Positions 26,111 through 34,003 of a stretch of DNA of 64,000 nucleotides are shown piece by piece. Source of the stretch: Actinobacillus porcitonsillarum (lineage in GTDB: Bacteria > Pseudomonadota > Gammaproteobacteria > Enterobacterales > Pasteurellaceae). The notes under the pieces were generated by a model. The model ran no database searches. It saw only the letters and a list, made by a program, of their open reading frames with translations, and was not told the DNA's origin. The stretch covers positions 558,001-622,000 of the forward strand of contig NZ_CP029206.1 in the NCBI RefSeq assembly GCF_003101015.1. Direction: 5' to 3'. Numbering within the stretch: position 1 is the first letter of the stretch; every line of letters begins with the position of its first letter. The position numbers were made by a program, and so were the translations under genes.

Positions 26111-27213
26111 CTACTTCACCATCGGCTCAACCCGCTCCCCTTCGTTAATCAACGCCCCTGCCTTTTGCACCACTTGTTCACCGACTTTTAAGCCTGATAG
26201 GATTTCGGCTGTGCCTTGATTAACTTCGCCTAGGCTAATCGGGCGGCGTTCTATTTGTTGATTGCGATTGACCACCATCACAAAGGCGGTTCCGTCTGCG
26301 TTAAAATTGACCGCACTTAAAGGCAAAGTGGTTTGGGCTTGCATTTCGGGCAGTTTGATGATGGCTGTGGCTGGTGTGCCGAGCGTGATTTGAGCTGGGA
26401 TTTGCAGCTGAATACGCACTTTGCCGGTACGACTTGTTTGGTCGATTTGGGAAGAAAGCAAGCGAATTTGGCCGCTTGTCGTTTGGTCAAGCACTTGAAT
26501 TTCCGCCTGCAAGCCCGTTTTGAGTAAAGATAGGTCTTCCGCACTGGCATCAACGGTAACTTCCAACTCGCCATTGCGTGCAAGATGAAACAAGGCGTTG
26601 CTGTCCGTTAAATTGCCCACTTCCGCACGGCGTTGCGTAATAATGCCGTCCGCGGGGCAAGCACTTCGGCTTTTTTGCGTTGATGACGGCTGTCATCAAG
26701 CTGTGCCTGTACCTGAGCGATTTCCGCATTCGCCGCCTGAACCGCTGCACGAGCGGCACGGGCTTTCGCCTGTTGTTGCTCCAATTCCTGACGGCTTATA
26801 GCATCGCTTTTCATCAAGGTTTGATAACGTTTCAGCGTAGCTTCCGCCTCGGTTAAAGCGGATTGTTGCGAAACCAAATTCGCCTTAGCTCGCTGCAAAT
26901 TCGCATCATTTTGACGCAATTGCGATTGCACATTGTTTGTTTCCAACGTGGCTAAAACCTGCCCTTTTTTAACCACATCGCCCACTTCCACATTGACCGA
27001 TTGAATTTGCAAACCAAGCAATGCCGTCCCAACAGCAACATCTTCTTTCGCCGTAATCGAGCCTGAAAGACGCAACGTCTGCATTAATGCGGCAGGTTGC
27101 ACCTGAACCACATTCACTTTCATTAATGCAGTTTCGGTTTGTTCGCTGTTTTGCTCTTGGCAAGCAGTCAGAAACAGACTTGGCAAGGCGAATAATAAAA
27201 TCAATTTTTTCAT
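26111..27213 (-). pseudogene. RND membrane-fusion protein (AcrA-like lipoprotein), frameshifted
   Basis: Two overlapping frames make one periplasmic adaptor of about 366 residues. The first (27213-26608) has a lipoprotein signal (LFLTACQ), the lipoyl half-motif and the coiled-coil hairpin (LVSQQSALTEAEATLKRYQ). It then goes off frame at VLAPRTALLRN. The second frame (to 26111) resumes with VGNLTDSNALFHLARNGELE and the beta-barrel. Adding one G/C in the CCGCGG run at about 26651-26656 would restore VLAPADGIITQRRAEVGNL, the expected lipoyl sequence. A real mutation would disable the pump; a sequencing error is possible. It is divergent from marR at 27359. Confidence 0.85.
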
Positions 27214-27218
27214 TTTAA

Positions 27219-27288
27219 AGTCTCAAAAATTACTAGTTTGCGGCATTATTCGTTATTTTTAAGACCGTATTAAGTAAATTTTAAGACT
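27219..27288. promoter_or_regulatory. candidate MarR operator between the fusion-protein gene and marR
   Basis: Half-sites AGTCTCAAAAATTACT (27219-27234) and the complement of AGTCTTAAAATTTACT (27273-27288) are inverted, as at 22834-22881. The spacer is 38 bases instead of 16, a difference of 22, close to two helical turns. A further GGACTAA lies near the marR start. Confidence 0.62.
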
Positions 27289-27358
27289 ATTTTTGCTTGA
27301 GTTTTTTATTTATGCTGTTAAACTAGGCTCAATTTTGATTATTTTTAGGACTAATTAA

Positions 27359-27802
27359 ATGAGTGATTTTGAAAAACTAGGCAAACAAATCAGTGAAGTG
27401 GACGCTACAATGGACGCTTGGATCGCCAAATTAGGCTTGGGTTATAACCATTTTGCGGTGCTGTATTCGTTGGCAGCGGCGGAAAGTGGGCAATGTACGC
27501 AAAAGCAGATTTGCGATGAGTGGCTGTTGCCGAAACAGACGGTGTTTAATGTGTGCAAGGAATATAAGGAAAAAGGCTGGATTGAGTTTAGCGAAAGTGC
27601 TGTGGATAAACGGGAAAAAATGATGCGTTTGACCGCAGACGGCAAGGCGAAGGCGGAACCGGTTTGGCAGGCGACACAGCAGTTGGCGGATAAAACTTTT
27701 GCAAAATTAGGCGAGAAAAAGACCGCTCAACTATTTGCGTTGTTGGCGGAATTTTGCACGGTTTGCCGTGAGCAAATCGATAAAACGGATACGGTGGCTT
27801 GA
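27359..27802 (+). CDS. MarR-family transcriptional regulator
   Basis: A 147-residue winged-helix repressor. The recognition helix lies in CTQKQICDEWLLPKQTVFNVC and the wing in VDKREKMMRLT. It is divergent from the frameshifted fusion-protein gene and overlaps the start of the next gene by one base (TGATG), so those two are co-transcribed. The shared 16-bp motifs at 27273-27288 and 22866-22881 suggest it controls both the fusion protein and the RND pump. It is a close relative of the MarR at 1589. Confidence 0.88.
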   Translation: MSDFEKLGKQISEVDATMDAWIAKLGLGYNHFAVLYSLAAAESGQCTQKQICDEWLLPKQTVFNVCKEYKEKGWIEFSESAVDKREKMMRLTADGKAKAEPVWQATQQLADKTFAKLGEKKTAQLFALLAEFCTVCREQIDKTDTVA

Positions 27803-28692
27803 TGTCTTTAGAAAATATTGAACCGACCTTTGAGCCTACCCTTGAACCAACAATGTTCCGTTCGCTCAAAAACCTTGCTTTGCAACATAAAAAACGGCTG
27901 TTTGCCACATTCGGCTTGGTAGCGGCGGAAAATCTGCTGTTGTTGATTTATCCTTTGGTGGGCAGTTTTGCAGTGAATGCGGTGCTAAACGGGCAACTGG
28001 TTTCCGCTCTGGCTTATGCCTTGATGGTGCTGATTATTTGGGGTGTGGGGGCGGCTCGCCGTGCGGTGGACACTCGTGCCTTCACTCGTATTTACACGGA
28101 ACTTGCCGTGCCGGTGATTTTGAACCAAAGGATTAAAGGCATGGACACTTCAACTACCACCGCTCGTGTGGCGTTGTCCCGTGAGTTCGTCAATTTCTTT
28201 GAACACCATTTGCCGACCTTGATTACTTCTGCGTTTTCGATTATCGGGGCGGTGCTGATGTTGCTGTTGATTGAATTTTGGTCGGGCGTGGTGGCATTGT
28301 TGATTGTGGTGGGCTTTGGCTTGCTATTGCCGCATTATGTGAAGGTCAATGACCGCTTGTATTTCAAACTCAACAACCGCCTTGAAAAAGAAGTGGATCG
28401 GGTGGAACGTGCCAAAAACAGCGAATTGATTAAACATTATCGCTTGGTGGAACGTTTCCGTATCCTAATTTCCAACCGAGAGGCATTAAGCTTTTTATGT
28501 ATCGGCGTGGCAATGTGCGCGCTGTTTGGCGTAACGCTCACGGTTTTAACCCTCAAACAAGGCGTTACCGCAGGGCATATTTATGCGGTGATTACTTATC
28601 TTTGGACCTTCGCCATTAGCCTTGATGACGCACCCAGATTGGTGGAAGAGTTGTCGAAGTTGAAGGATATTGGGAAAAGGGTGGAGGTTTGA
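27802..28692 (+). CDS. ABC transporter six-transmembrane domain protein without ATPase domain
   Basis: The 296-residue product has the N-terminal six-helix membrane domain of an exporter-type ABC protein (hydrophobic segments near 30-60, 130-185 and 240-285). It ends before any nucleotide-binding domain: no Walker A or LSGGQ motif is present and the stop is clean. It is translationally coupled to marR (TGATG overlap). It may be a stand-alone membrane protein or may need an ATPase encoded elsewhere. Similar short proteins are annotated in other Pasteurellaceae, as far as I recall, so it is probably not a recent truncation. Function unknown. Confidence 0.72.
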   Translation: MSLENIEPTFEPTLEPTMFRSLKNLALQHKKRLFATFGLVAAENLLLLIYPLVGSFAVNAVLNGQLVSALAYALMVLIIWGVGAARRAVDTRAFTRIYTELAVPVILNQRIKGMDTSTTTARVALSREFVNFFEHHLPTLITSAFSIIGAVLMLLLIEFWSGVVALLIVVGFGLLLPHYVKVNDRLYFKLNNRLEKEVDRVERAKNSELIKHYRLVERFRILISNREALSFLCIGVAMCALFGVTLTVLTLKQGVTAGHIYAVITYLWTFAISLDDAPRLVEELSKLKDIGKRVEV

Positions 28693-28712
28693 TTAAGTCG
28701 AGATAAAACACT

Positions 28713-29114
28713 CTACTCCAACGCCTTAATTCCCTTAATAATCTGGCAATGCTCTACGTCTTCCGCTTGGCACTCAATGAACGGTTCAAGCATTGCTTTG
28801 ATTTGGTTAAGTTGGGCGATTTGTTGTTCAATTTGGATTAAATGCTGGCGAGTGAGTTTATCCGCCACTTCGCAGCGGTTGTGCGGGTTGGCTTGGAGTT
28901 CTAGCAGTTGTTTGATTTCTTCCAAGCTAAAGCCAATCATTCGGCAGCTCTTAATAAAACTCAGTTGGTTGAGCTGCTTTTCACTAAAAAGACGATAACC
29001 GTTCGCCTGCCTTGTGGCAGCATCAATCAAGCCCAGCTTTTCGTAATAGCGGATTGTTTCTAAATTCACACCGCTTGCTTTGCTCAATTCACTTATTTTG
29101 AAAAATCTGCCCAT
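28713..29114 (-). CDS. MerR-family metal-responsive regulator (ZntR/CadR-like)
   Basis: A 133-residue MerR-type activator. The start at 29114 (MGRFFKISELSKASGV) is preferred to one 20 codons upstream because it gives the family's normal N-terminus. Helix-turn-helix at 5-25, IRYYEKLGLI at 21-30, then a dimerisation helix. Metal-ligand candidates are C81, C115, H122 and C123. C81 is the residue expected of Zn/Cd/Pb-type sensors rather than of the copper sensor CueR. It is divergent from the CDF exporter at 29187 and acts at the promoter at 29121-29151. Confidence 0.87.
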   Translation of the reverse strand: MGRFFKISELSKASGVNLETIRYYEKLGLIDAATRQANGYRLFSEKQLNQLSFIKSCRMIGFSLEEIKQLLELQANPHNRCEVADKLTRQHLIQIEQQIAQLNQIKAMLEPFIECQAEDVEHCQIIKGIKALE

Positions 29115-29120
29115 TTTGCT

Positions 29121-29151
29121 TGACCCTGTAATAACTACGGAGTTTATATTG
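29121..29151 (+). promoter_or_regulatory. MerR-type promoter of the CDF gene
   Basis: TTGACC (29121-29126) and TATATT (29146-29151) are separated by 19 bases, the over-long spacer that marks MerR-activated promoters. The spacer contains the imperfect dyad ACCCTGTA ... TACGGAGT. Direct reading of sequence; the assignment to the adjacent MerR protein follows from family knowledge. Confidence 0.85.
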
Positions 29152-29186
29152 TGTCGTAAGTTAAATTTAAACACAAGGAAAAGAAA

Positions 29187-29804
29187 ATGAGTTGTTCAAG
29201 TTCTTGCTGTGGCTCGCATAGCACACACCGTTCCCCGCAATACCGCCGTGCCCTATGGATCGCTTTGGCGATAAATTTCACGATGTTTATGGTTGAAATT
29301 GTGATGGGGGTAAAATCGGGGTCGGTATCATTGCTTTCCGACAGTCTCGATTTTTTAGGCGACAGTGCCAATTATGTGATTAGCCTGATCGTGTTACCCA
29401 TGGCGTTAAGTTACCGAGCCAAAGCCTCTTTAATCAAAGGTGCAACCATGGGCGGTTTCGGGCTGTTTATTTTAATCACGACCTTATATCGCTGGTTCTA
29501 CGGCGATCTTCCAAACCATAGCGAAATGAGCATTGTCGGCGTACTCGCCCTTTTCGCCAATCTCGCTGCATTATGGGTGCTTTACCACTTCCGTGATGGC
29601 GACAGCAATATGCGCAGCGTGTGGCTTTGCTCAAGAAATGACGCCATCGGCAATATCGCCGTTGTATTGGCTGGCGTTGCGGTTTATTTTACCCAGTCCA
29701 AACTCCCTGATTTAGCTGTTGCCTTTATCTTGGCGTTTTTAGCCCTACAAGCAGCAAGAGAGATTATTCTTCGGGCATTAGGGGAATTGAAAGAGAGTAA
29801 GTAA
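29187..29804 (+). CDS. cation diffusion facilitator, metal exporter
   Basis: A 205-residue inner-membrane cation/proton antiporter. The N-terminus is rich in Cys and His (CSSSCCGSHSTH), a likely metal-collecting tail. Metal-site segments are SDSLDFLGDSANY in TM2 and CSRNDAIGN in TM5. Most CDF proteins have about 300 residues with a cytoplasmic domain, which is missing here. The divergent MerR regulator and its 19-bp-spacer promoter indicate induction by a divalent metal, probably zinc or cadmium. Confidence 0.85.
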   Translation: MSCSSSCCGSHSTHRSPQYRRALWIALAINFTMFMVEIVMGVKSGSVSLLSDSLDFLGDSANYVISLIVLPMALSYRAKASLIKGATMGGFGLFILITTLYRWFYGDLPNHSEMSIVGVLALFANLAALWVLYHFRDGDSNMRSVWLCSRNDAIGNIAVVLAGVAVYFTQSKLPDLAVAFILAFLALQAAREIILRALGELKESK

Positions 29805-29869
29805 ACAAGCGGTAGAATTTAAGACAAACTTTGCAAATCGCAAAATCTTCCCTAAATCCCACCGCACTT
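29805..29869. terminator. uptake-signal dyad, terminator between convergent genes
   Basis: ACAAGCGGT (29805-29813, Apl type) faces ACCGCACTT (29861-29869, Hin type complement), with TTTGCAAA and GCAAAATC between. The CDF gene and the oxidoreductase gene converge on it. Confidence 0.65.
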
Positions 29870-29880
29870 TTCACATTAAA

Positions 29881-30540
29881 TTACTTGCTCGCCACGGTAA
29901 AGCGTTTAAACAAATGAGCTTGTTTTTCTGCATCGTCTGCGATGGCAATGGCTAAATCTGCAACGCTGATACCTGCTGGGGCTTCACCGTTCATTAGCAA
30001 ATAATCATCGCCTAAACGGTATTCGCCTGTGCGCTCTTCGCTAAAACCTGCGTCTGCACCTAATAAAGCTGGTGGCGAAATGAATGCCCAGTTCACATCA
30101 CGGCGGTCACGCAAGTCGTTGAGCAAATTACGCGCCGCATTTGCCCCTGCAAAAATCTCTTTCGGGAAAGCGTCTGTGTCAATCAGTTGCACATTTGGTG
30201 CAACATACAAGCTACCTGCACCGCCCACAATCAATAAATACGGCACTTGTGCTGCTTTTGCCGCTTCGGTAATCGCATTCGCTCCACGAGTAAAATCTTC
30301 GGCGATATTCGGGTTCGTCCAACCTGGGTTAAAGGCACTAATTACCGCATCAAAACCTTTTAATTGCTCGGCAAAATCAGCCGCATTCACATCAAAACTG
30401 ACCGCTTGCACGTTGTCCGCTTTTGCTACTTTGTCGGTGTTGCGTGCAAACGCCGTTACTTGATGACCACGGTTCGCTAACTCCGCTACCACAGCACTAC
30501 CTACATAACCTGTTGCACCAATTACTGCGATTTTTTTCAT
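29881..30540 (-). CDS. NAD(P)-binding oxidoreductase (atypical SDR, YwnB-like)
   Basis: A 219-residue Rossmann-fold protein with the nucleotide-binding motif GATGYVG at residues 8-14 and FARNTDK at the end of the second strand, typical of NAD(P)H-binding NmrA/YwnB-like proteins. No catalytic YxxxK was seen, so it may be an atypical reductase or redox sensor. GGAAGGAA precedes the ATG. A 35-bp motif upstream (30608-30642) recurs in front of the HxlR gene at 40087, and HxlR proteins often control such reductases, so regulation by that protein is likely. Confidence 0.82.
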   Translation of the reverse strand: MKKIAVIGATGYVGSAVVAELANRGHQVTAFARNTDKVAKADNVQAVSFDVNAADFAEQLKGFDAVISAFNPGWTNPNIAEDFTRGANAITEAAKAAQVPYLLIVGGAGSLYVAPNVQLIDTDAFPKEIFAGANAARNLLNDLRDRRDVNWAFISPPALLGADAGFSEERTGEYRLGDDYLLMNGEAPAGISVADLAIAIADDAEKQAHLFKRFTVASK

Positions 30541-30607
30541 TTTGTTTTCCTTCCGTTAAGTTAATTAAGATTGCCGACTGGCTGATGTGGCGTAGTATAG
30601 ATATAAA

Positions 30608-30642
30608 ACTTACTTATGAGAAGTACTTACAAATTTGTAAGT
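30608..30642 (-). promoter_or_regulatory. candidate HxlR operator upstream of the oxidoreductase
   Basis: The blocks ACTTACTT, AAGTACTT, CAAA and TGTAAG appear in the same order and spacing at 40031-40065, directly upstream of the HxlR-family gene. The site lies 68 bases before the oxidoreductase start. It contains ACTTAC ... GTAAGT, an inverted arrangement. Confidence 0.68.
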
Positions 30643-30736
30643 TTGAAAATGGTTTTTAACTGATTGAAATTTAAGGAAATAAATTTTGAAATTTTTTGTG
30701 GGGGGAGTGTAAACGCACCATCAATGATAAAAAACA

Positions 30737-30768
30737 GTCGTTTTCGCAAAATCTTTTGCAAAAACGAC
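30737..30768. terminator. hairpin with GCAAAA core
   Basis: GTCGTTTTCGCAAAA pairs with TTTTGCAAAAACGAC around a 2-3 base loop, and the right side continues into CGCTCTTT. It is of the same make as the other uptake-signal dyads but with a degenerate left signal. It lies just downstream of the YjbR-type gene, which reads leftward into it. Confidence 0.65.
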
Positions 30769-30786
30769 CGCTCTTTAATCTCCAAT

Positions 30787-31149
30787 TCATCTCGACTTCT
30801 TAAACGTCAAACAAAAACTTTCATCAATCAACTCATATAACAACGTCTCATCAATTTCCGCTAAATTTAGGCTCAACCAATGCTCTTTATTCATATGATA
30901 AGCAGGGTAAACGCCGTTCATCATTCGCAAAGAACCGATTTCTTCAGGTTTGGCTTTTACATTGACCACTTCAATTTTTTCACCATTTTCTAACCCAAGT
31001 TTATGGGCGGTAATGCTCATCAATATCGCAAACCATTTGCGATGGTGCGAATGACGAAACACCGCATAATCAGGGTACTTCGCCCAAGGATATTCAGGCT
31101 CAACGCCGTACTGCTGTTGAATGTAAGATGAAAGTGTTAATGTGTTCAT
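30787..31149 (-). CDS. MmcQ/YjbR family protein
   Basis: A 120-residue protein of the YjbR/CyaY-fold family (MmcQ-like). Supporting elements are YPWAKYPDYAVFRH near the start, NVKAKPEEIGSLR in the middle and the closing MNKEHWLSLNL block. The family is often annotated as DNA-binding, but its true function is unsettled. No ribosome site is clear. Its neighbours suggest no pathway. It seems to be a single-gene unit ending at the hairpin 30737-30768. Confidence 0.82.
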   Translation of the reverse strand: MNTLTLSSYIQQQYGVEPEYPWAKYPDYAVFRHSHHRKWFAILMSITAHKLGLENGEKIEVVNVKAKPEEIGSLRMMNGVYPAYHMNKEHWLSLNLAEIDETLLYELIDESFCLTFKKSR

Positions 31150-31251
31150 GGTTTGATTATTTTGTTGTTTCTTGTGTAGGTTAGTAGAGTGTACACAAAT
31201 TTCTTGATTTTTGGGTACATTATAAAATCGTAAAATTTTGACCGCGCTTTC

Positions 31252-32463
31252 CTAAGATCTCCCCGTACTCAACCCAGCTTTGCCGTTCTCCCAAAGGGTT
31301 TTGAATAACACTTTCCACGGTGAAAGTGTCGGATTTGGCTGTTTGCCACTGCCGATTAACGCCATTTGTGCCATATACCAATCCATTTCCAACACCGCAC
31401 CGAGTTTGTTATCCACTGGGGCGAAACCTGTTTTTATGCGGTTGGTCACGATGGTTTGATAGTTGCCTTGTTGAATTTGGTTTGGTAAATCGGGTTGTAA
31501 GGCAAAAGGTCGGGCGATGCCGATAAAATCCAGATGTCCGCTTTGCAGTGCCTCGTTCATTGCGTTTTCACTACGGAAACCGCCTGTGATAATCAGCGGC
31601 ACGTTGCAGACGGCACGGGCTTTTTCGGCATAATCCAAGAAAAACGCTTCACGCTTTTGCGTGCTGGCTTTGGCGGTTAGCATTTCGGGGCTTTCATAGT
31701 TGCCGCCTGAAATCTCAATAAAATCAATGCCTAGTTCCGCCATTTTTTGCACCACTTGAATGCTGTCCGCCTCATTAAAACCGCCTTTTTGGAAATCAGC
31801 CGAGTTGAGTTTTAAGCCGACCAGAAATTCAGGTTGCACCACCGTGCGAATGGCGTGATAAATCTCCACTAAAAACCGCATACGGTTTTCAAGGCTGCCG
31901 CCCCATTTATCTTCACGGCGGTTGTGGTGCGGCGATAAAAATTGACTGATTAAATAGCCGTGTGCCGCGTGAATTTGCACGCCTGAAAATCCGGCTTTTT
32001 CGGCGATTTTTGCGGTGGTGGCAAATTGCTGAATTAAGGTGTCAATTTCGGCTTCGGTTAAGGCTCTAGGCGGATTGATAAAACCGTCCATTCCCTGCAA
32101 CGCCACCGCACTCGGTGCCACAGGCGTTGGCGATAACACTTTGGGCGACTGCTTGCCTGCGTGGTTAATCTGCATAATCAGCAAAGTATCATTTTGCGTG
32201 CCAGCCTTCGCCCATTGTTGCAAAATCGGCAAATTGCGTTCGTCCGTGAGTACCACATCGTTGATCGAGCCTTTGCCGTTTTCAGCAACCATCACATTGC
32301 CCGTTACCAACATTCCAGCGCCACCCTTTGCCCAAGTGTCATAAAGTTGCACCAACGGCATTGTCGGTTGGTTTTGTTTGGCAAGCTGTTCTTCCATTGC
32401 GGATTTGAAAAAACGGTTTTTAGCAATTTTGCCGTTAGAAAAGGTAAAAGGTTGAAATAACAT
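31252..32463 (-). CDS. Old Yellow Enzyme family NADH:flavin oxidoreductase
   Basis: A 403-residue FMN enzyme of the OYE/2,4-dienoyl-CoA reductase-like group, reducing activated C=C bonds. Visible signs are the N-terminal FTFSNGKIAKNRFFKSAM, MQINHAGKQS, the active-site HAAHGYLISQFLSP, NRREDKWGGS and the phosphate-binding ITGGFRS. The C-terminal iron-sulphur and second flavin domains of dienoyl-CoA reductase are absent. AAGGAA precedes the ATG. The motif TTATAGGTTTAAAAAT lies just upstream and also precedes the ArsR-type gene at 32576-32896, which probably represses it. Confidence 0.88.
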   Translation of the reverse strand: MLFQPFTFSNGKIAKNRFFKSAMEEQLAKQNQPTMPLVQLYDTWAKGGAGMLVTGNVMVAENGKGSINDVVLTDERNLPILQQWAKAGTQNDTLLIMQINHAGKQSPKVLSPTPVAPSAVALQGMDGFINPPRALTEAEIDTLIQQFATTAKIAEKAGFSGVQIHAAHGYLISQFLSPHHNRREDKWGGSLENRMRFLVEIYHAIRTVVQPEFLVGLKLNSADFQKGGFNEADSIQVVQKMAELGIDFIEISGGNYESPEMLTAKASTQKREAFFLDYAEKARAVCNVPLIITGGFRSENAMNEALQSGHLDFIGIARPFALQPDLPNQIQQGNYQTIVTNRIKTGFAPVDNKLGAVLEMDWYMAQMALIGSGKQPNPTLSPWKVLFKTLWENGKAGLSTGRS

Positions 32464-32480
32464 AAAATTCCTTGTTGAGA

Positions 32481-32504
32481 TTATAGGTTTAAAAATATAA
32501 ACCT
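32481..32504 (-). promoter_or_regulatory. candidate ArsR-type operator upstream of the OYE gene
   Basis: AGGTTT and AAACCT flank an 8-base A+T centre, forming a dyad. The 16-base part TTATAGGTTTAAAAAT (32481-32496) recurs exactly at 32903-32918, next to the start of the ArsR-family gene. Confidence 0.65.
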
Positions 32505-32575
32505 TTTGGGTAAAAAATTACGGCTAAATACCAGCAACTCTAGCAATAGCCGTGTTAGGTAATCATAAAAATTAG

Positions 32576-32896
32576 CTAGTCGTCCAATGGTTTAATACAA
32601 CCATCTGCAATAAACGATGCCATCAAACGCTGAAAACGCTCGCCGGCTTGTTGTAGGCTCACAGTGTAATAACGCTCTTTACCTTGCTGATCAACACGCA
32701 CCAAACCTGCGTCCAACATAATTTTGAGATGGTGCGACACTGCAGGGCGTGATAAATGTAACCGTTCGGTCAAATCATTGACATTCAAGCTACCGTTTTC
32801 AAACAAAATATGCAAAATCATCAAGCGGTTTTCGTCGCTTAACACGGTAAAAGTCGGAATGCACTCACGCAAAATATCAACGGTTTTTTGGCTCAT
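32576..32896 (-). CDS. ArsR-family winged-helix repressor
   Basis: A 106-residue regulator with the ArsR helix-turn-helix VNDLTERLHLSRPAVSHHLKIM at about 37-58 (read here in part) and the wing KERYYTV. The metal-binding ELCVCDL motif of arsenic sensors is missing, so it probably senses an organic or redox signal. It lies upstream of the OYE gene on the same strand. The shared 16-bp motif in front of both suggests that it represses itself and the OYE gene. No clear Shine-Dalgarno site; the operator copy lies just upstream of the ATG. Confidence 0.86.
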   Translation of the reverse strand: MSQKTVDILRECIPTFTVLSDENRLMILHILFENGSLNVNDLTERLHLSRPAVSHHLKIMLDAGLVRVDQQGKERYYTVSLQQAGERFQRLMASFIADGCIKPLDD

Positions 32897-32902
32897 ATTT
32901 GT

Positions 32903-32918
32903 TTATAGGTTTAAAAAT
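32903..32918 (-). promoter_or_regulatory. second copy of the ArsR-type motif
   Basis: TTATAGGTTTAAAAAT, identical to 32481-32496, lies 7 bases before the ArsR-family start codon. Autorepression is inferred from the position. Confidence 0.6.
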
Positions 32919-32952
32919 TTGAACGCATTTTAAATGCGGTGGAGTGAATTGT

Positions 32953-33015
32953 CAAGCGGTCAGATTTTATGAAAATTCTGCAAATGCAAAAACTTGTGAA
33001 AATCCGACCACACTT
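32953..33015. repeat. uptake-signal-like dyad
   Basis: TCAAGCGGTCAGATTTT faces AAAATCCGACCACACTTTT with GCAAATGCAAAAAC between. It sits after the AraC-family gene stop and probably ends that transcript. Both signals differ from consensus by one base. Confidence 0.6.
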
Positions 33016-33882
33016 TTATCCCCCAACTTGCACACTCGGTGCTACACCAAAATAGCGTTTGTACTCTCGGCTAAACTGACTTGGGCTTTCGTAGCCCACT
33101 TGGTAGGCGGTTTCGGCAATTGCCATATTTTCTTGGAAAATCAATCGCTTTGCTTCCATTAATCGTAGGGATTTTTGGTATTGCAACGGCGATAGCGTGG
33201 TGATTTCTTTGAAGTGATGATGAAAACCCGACAGAGACATTCCGCATAACTCTGCCAGCGTTTCTATCCGCACCGTTTCACGAAAATGCTGTTGCAAATA
33301 CTGGGTCGCCTTGGCGATTTTTTGTGTATTTGAACCAAAACTCACCATCTGTTTCAACTTGTTTCCCTGCTCCCCTTTGAGTAATCGGTAATAGATTTCT
33401 TGTTGAATAAGCGGTGCAAGAAATGCTATATCACTTGGATTTTCGTGCAAGAGCAATAAACGTGCAAAGGCATTTTTCAATTCACTCTCTAAATGCCATT
33501 GCGTAAAAGCGGGCGGATTTATCTCGGATTTTTCAACCGGCAAAGTTTGCTCTAACAGAATTTTATTCACCGCTTGTAAATCAATTTTCATTGATAACAC
33601 CACAAAAGGCGCTTCGGGACTTGCCTTAGTAATCTTTCCACACATCGGAATATCCACAGGGCAGAACATAAAATGTCGCGGATCAAACAAAAAATACTGC
33701 TCTCCCAACCGCACTTCTCGCTCGCCGTTTATCACAATGCAAATACTCGGCTCTTGGATCACATTTTCATAGGAAAACGGCTGATCGCTATGATGAATAA
33801 CCAGCCCTTTAATCGGTGAATGATAGGCTTGATTATGGGGTATAAGCTGTAATAAGCGTTTAAATTGATTATCTGAAAGCAT
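33016..33882 (-). CDS. AraC-family transcriptional regulator
   Basis: A 288-residue regulator with an N-terminal cupin-like sensing half (VINGEREVRLGEQYFLFDP and the following CPVDIPMCG) of the AraC-N type. The C-terminal AraC DNA-binding domain includes IETLAELCGMSLSGFHHHFK and MAIAETAYQVGYESPSQFSREYKRYFG in part. It is divergent from the redox gene cluster at 34004-37948. A 39-bp motif at 33890-33928, between them, recurs at 36011-36049 in front of ohr, so this protein probably activates both units. The inducer is unknown; the target genes point to electrophiles or peroxides. Confidence 0.88.
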   Translation of the reverse strand: MLSDNQFKRLLQLIPHNQAYHSPIKGLVIHHSDQPFSYENVIQEPSICIVINGEREVRLGEQYFLFDPRHFMFCPVDIPMCGKITKASPEAPFVVLSMKIDLQAVNKILLEQTLPVEKSEINPPAFTQWHLESELKNAFARLLLLHENPSDIAFLAPLIQQEIYYRLLKGEQGNKLKQMVSFGSNTQKIAKATQYLQQHFRETVRIETLAELCGMSLSGFHHHFKEITTLSPLQYQKSLRLMEAKRLIFQENMAIAETAYQVGYESPSQFSREYKRYFGVAPSVQVGG

Positions 33883-33889
33883 TAAAATT

Positions 33890-33928
33890 TAGAGAAATAG
33901 GCAAGATGTTTACAGGAATGATATACCG
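33890..33928 (+). promoter_or_regulatory. candidate AraC operator, copy 1
   Basis: Begins TAGAGAAATAGGCAAG and continues with AGGAA and TACCG at fixed distances. The same 16-base start and the same spaced AGGAA and TACCG occur at 36011-36049. Tandem half-sites of this size are normal for AraC-type activators. Confidence 0.72.
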
Positions 33929-34003
33929 CCAGAGTTCAGAAATCAATATACTGACAACATTCCGATACGGAACGAAATCAAAAAATTAAAAAGAGGAAAA
34001 ATT

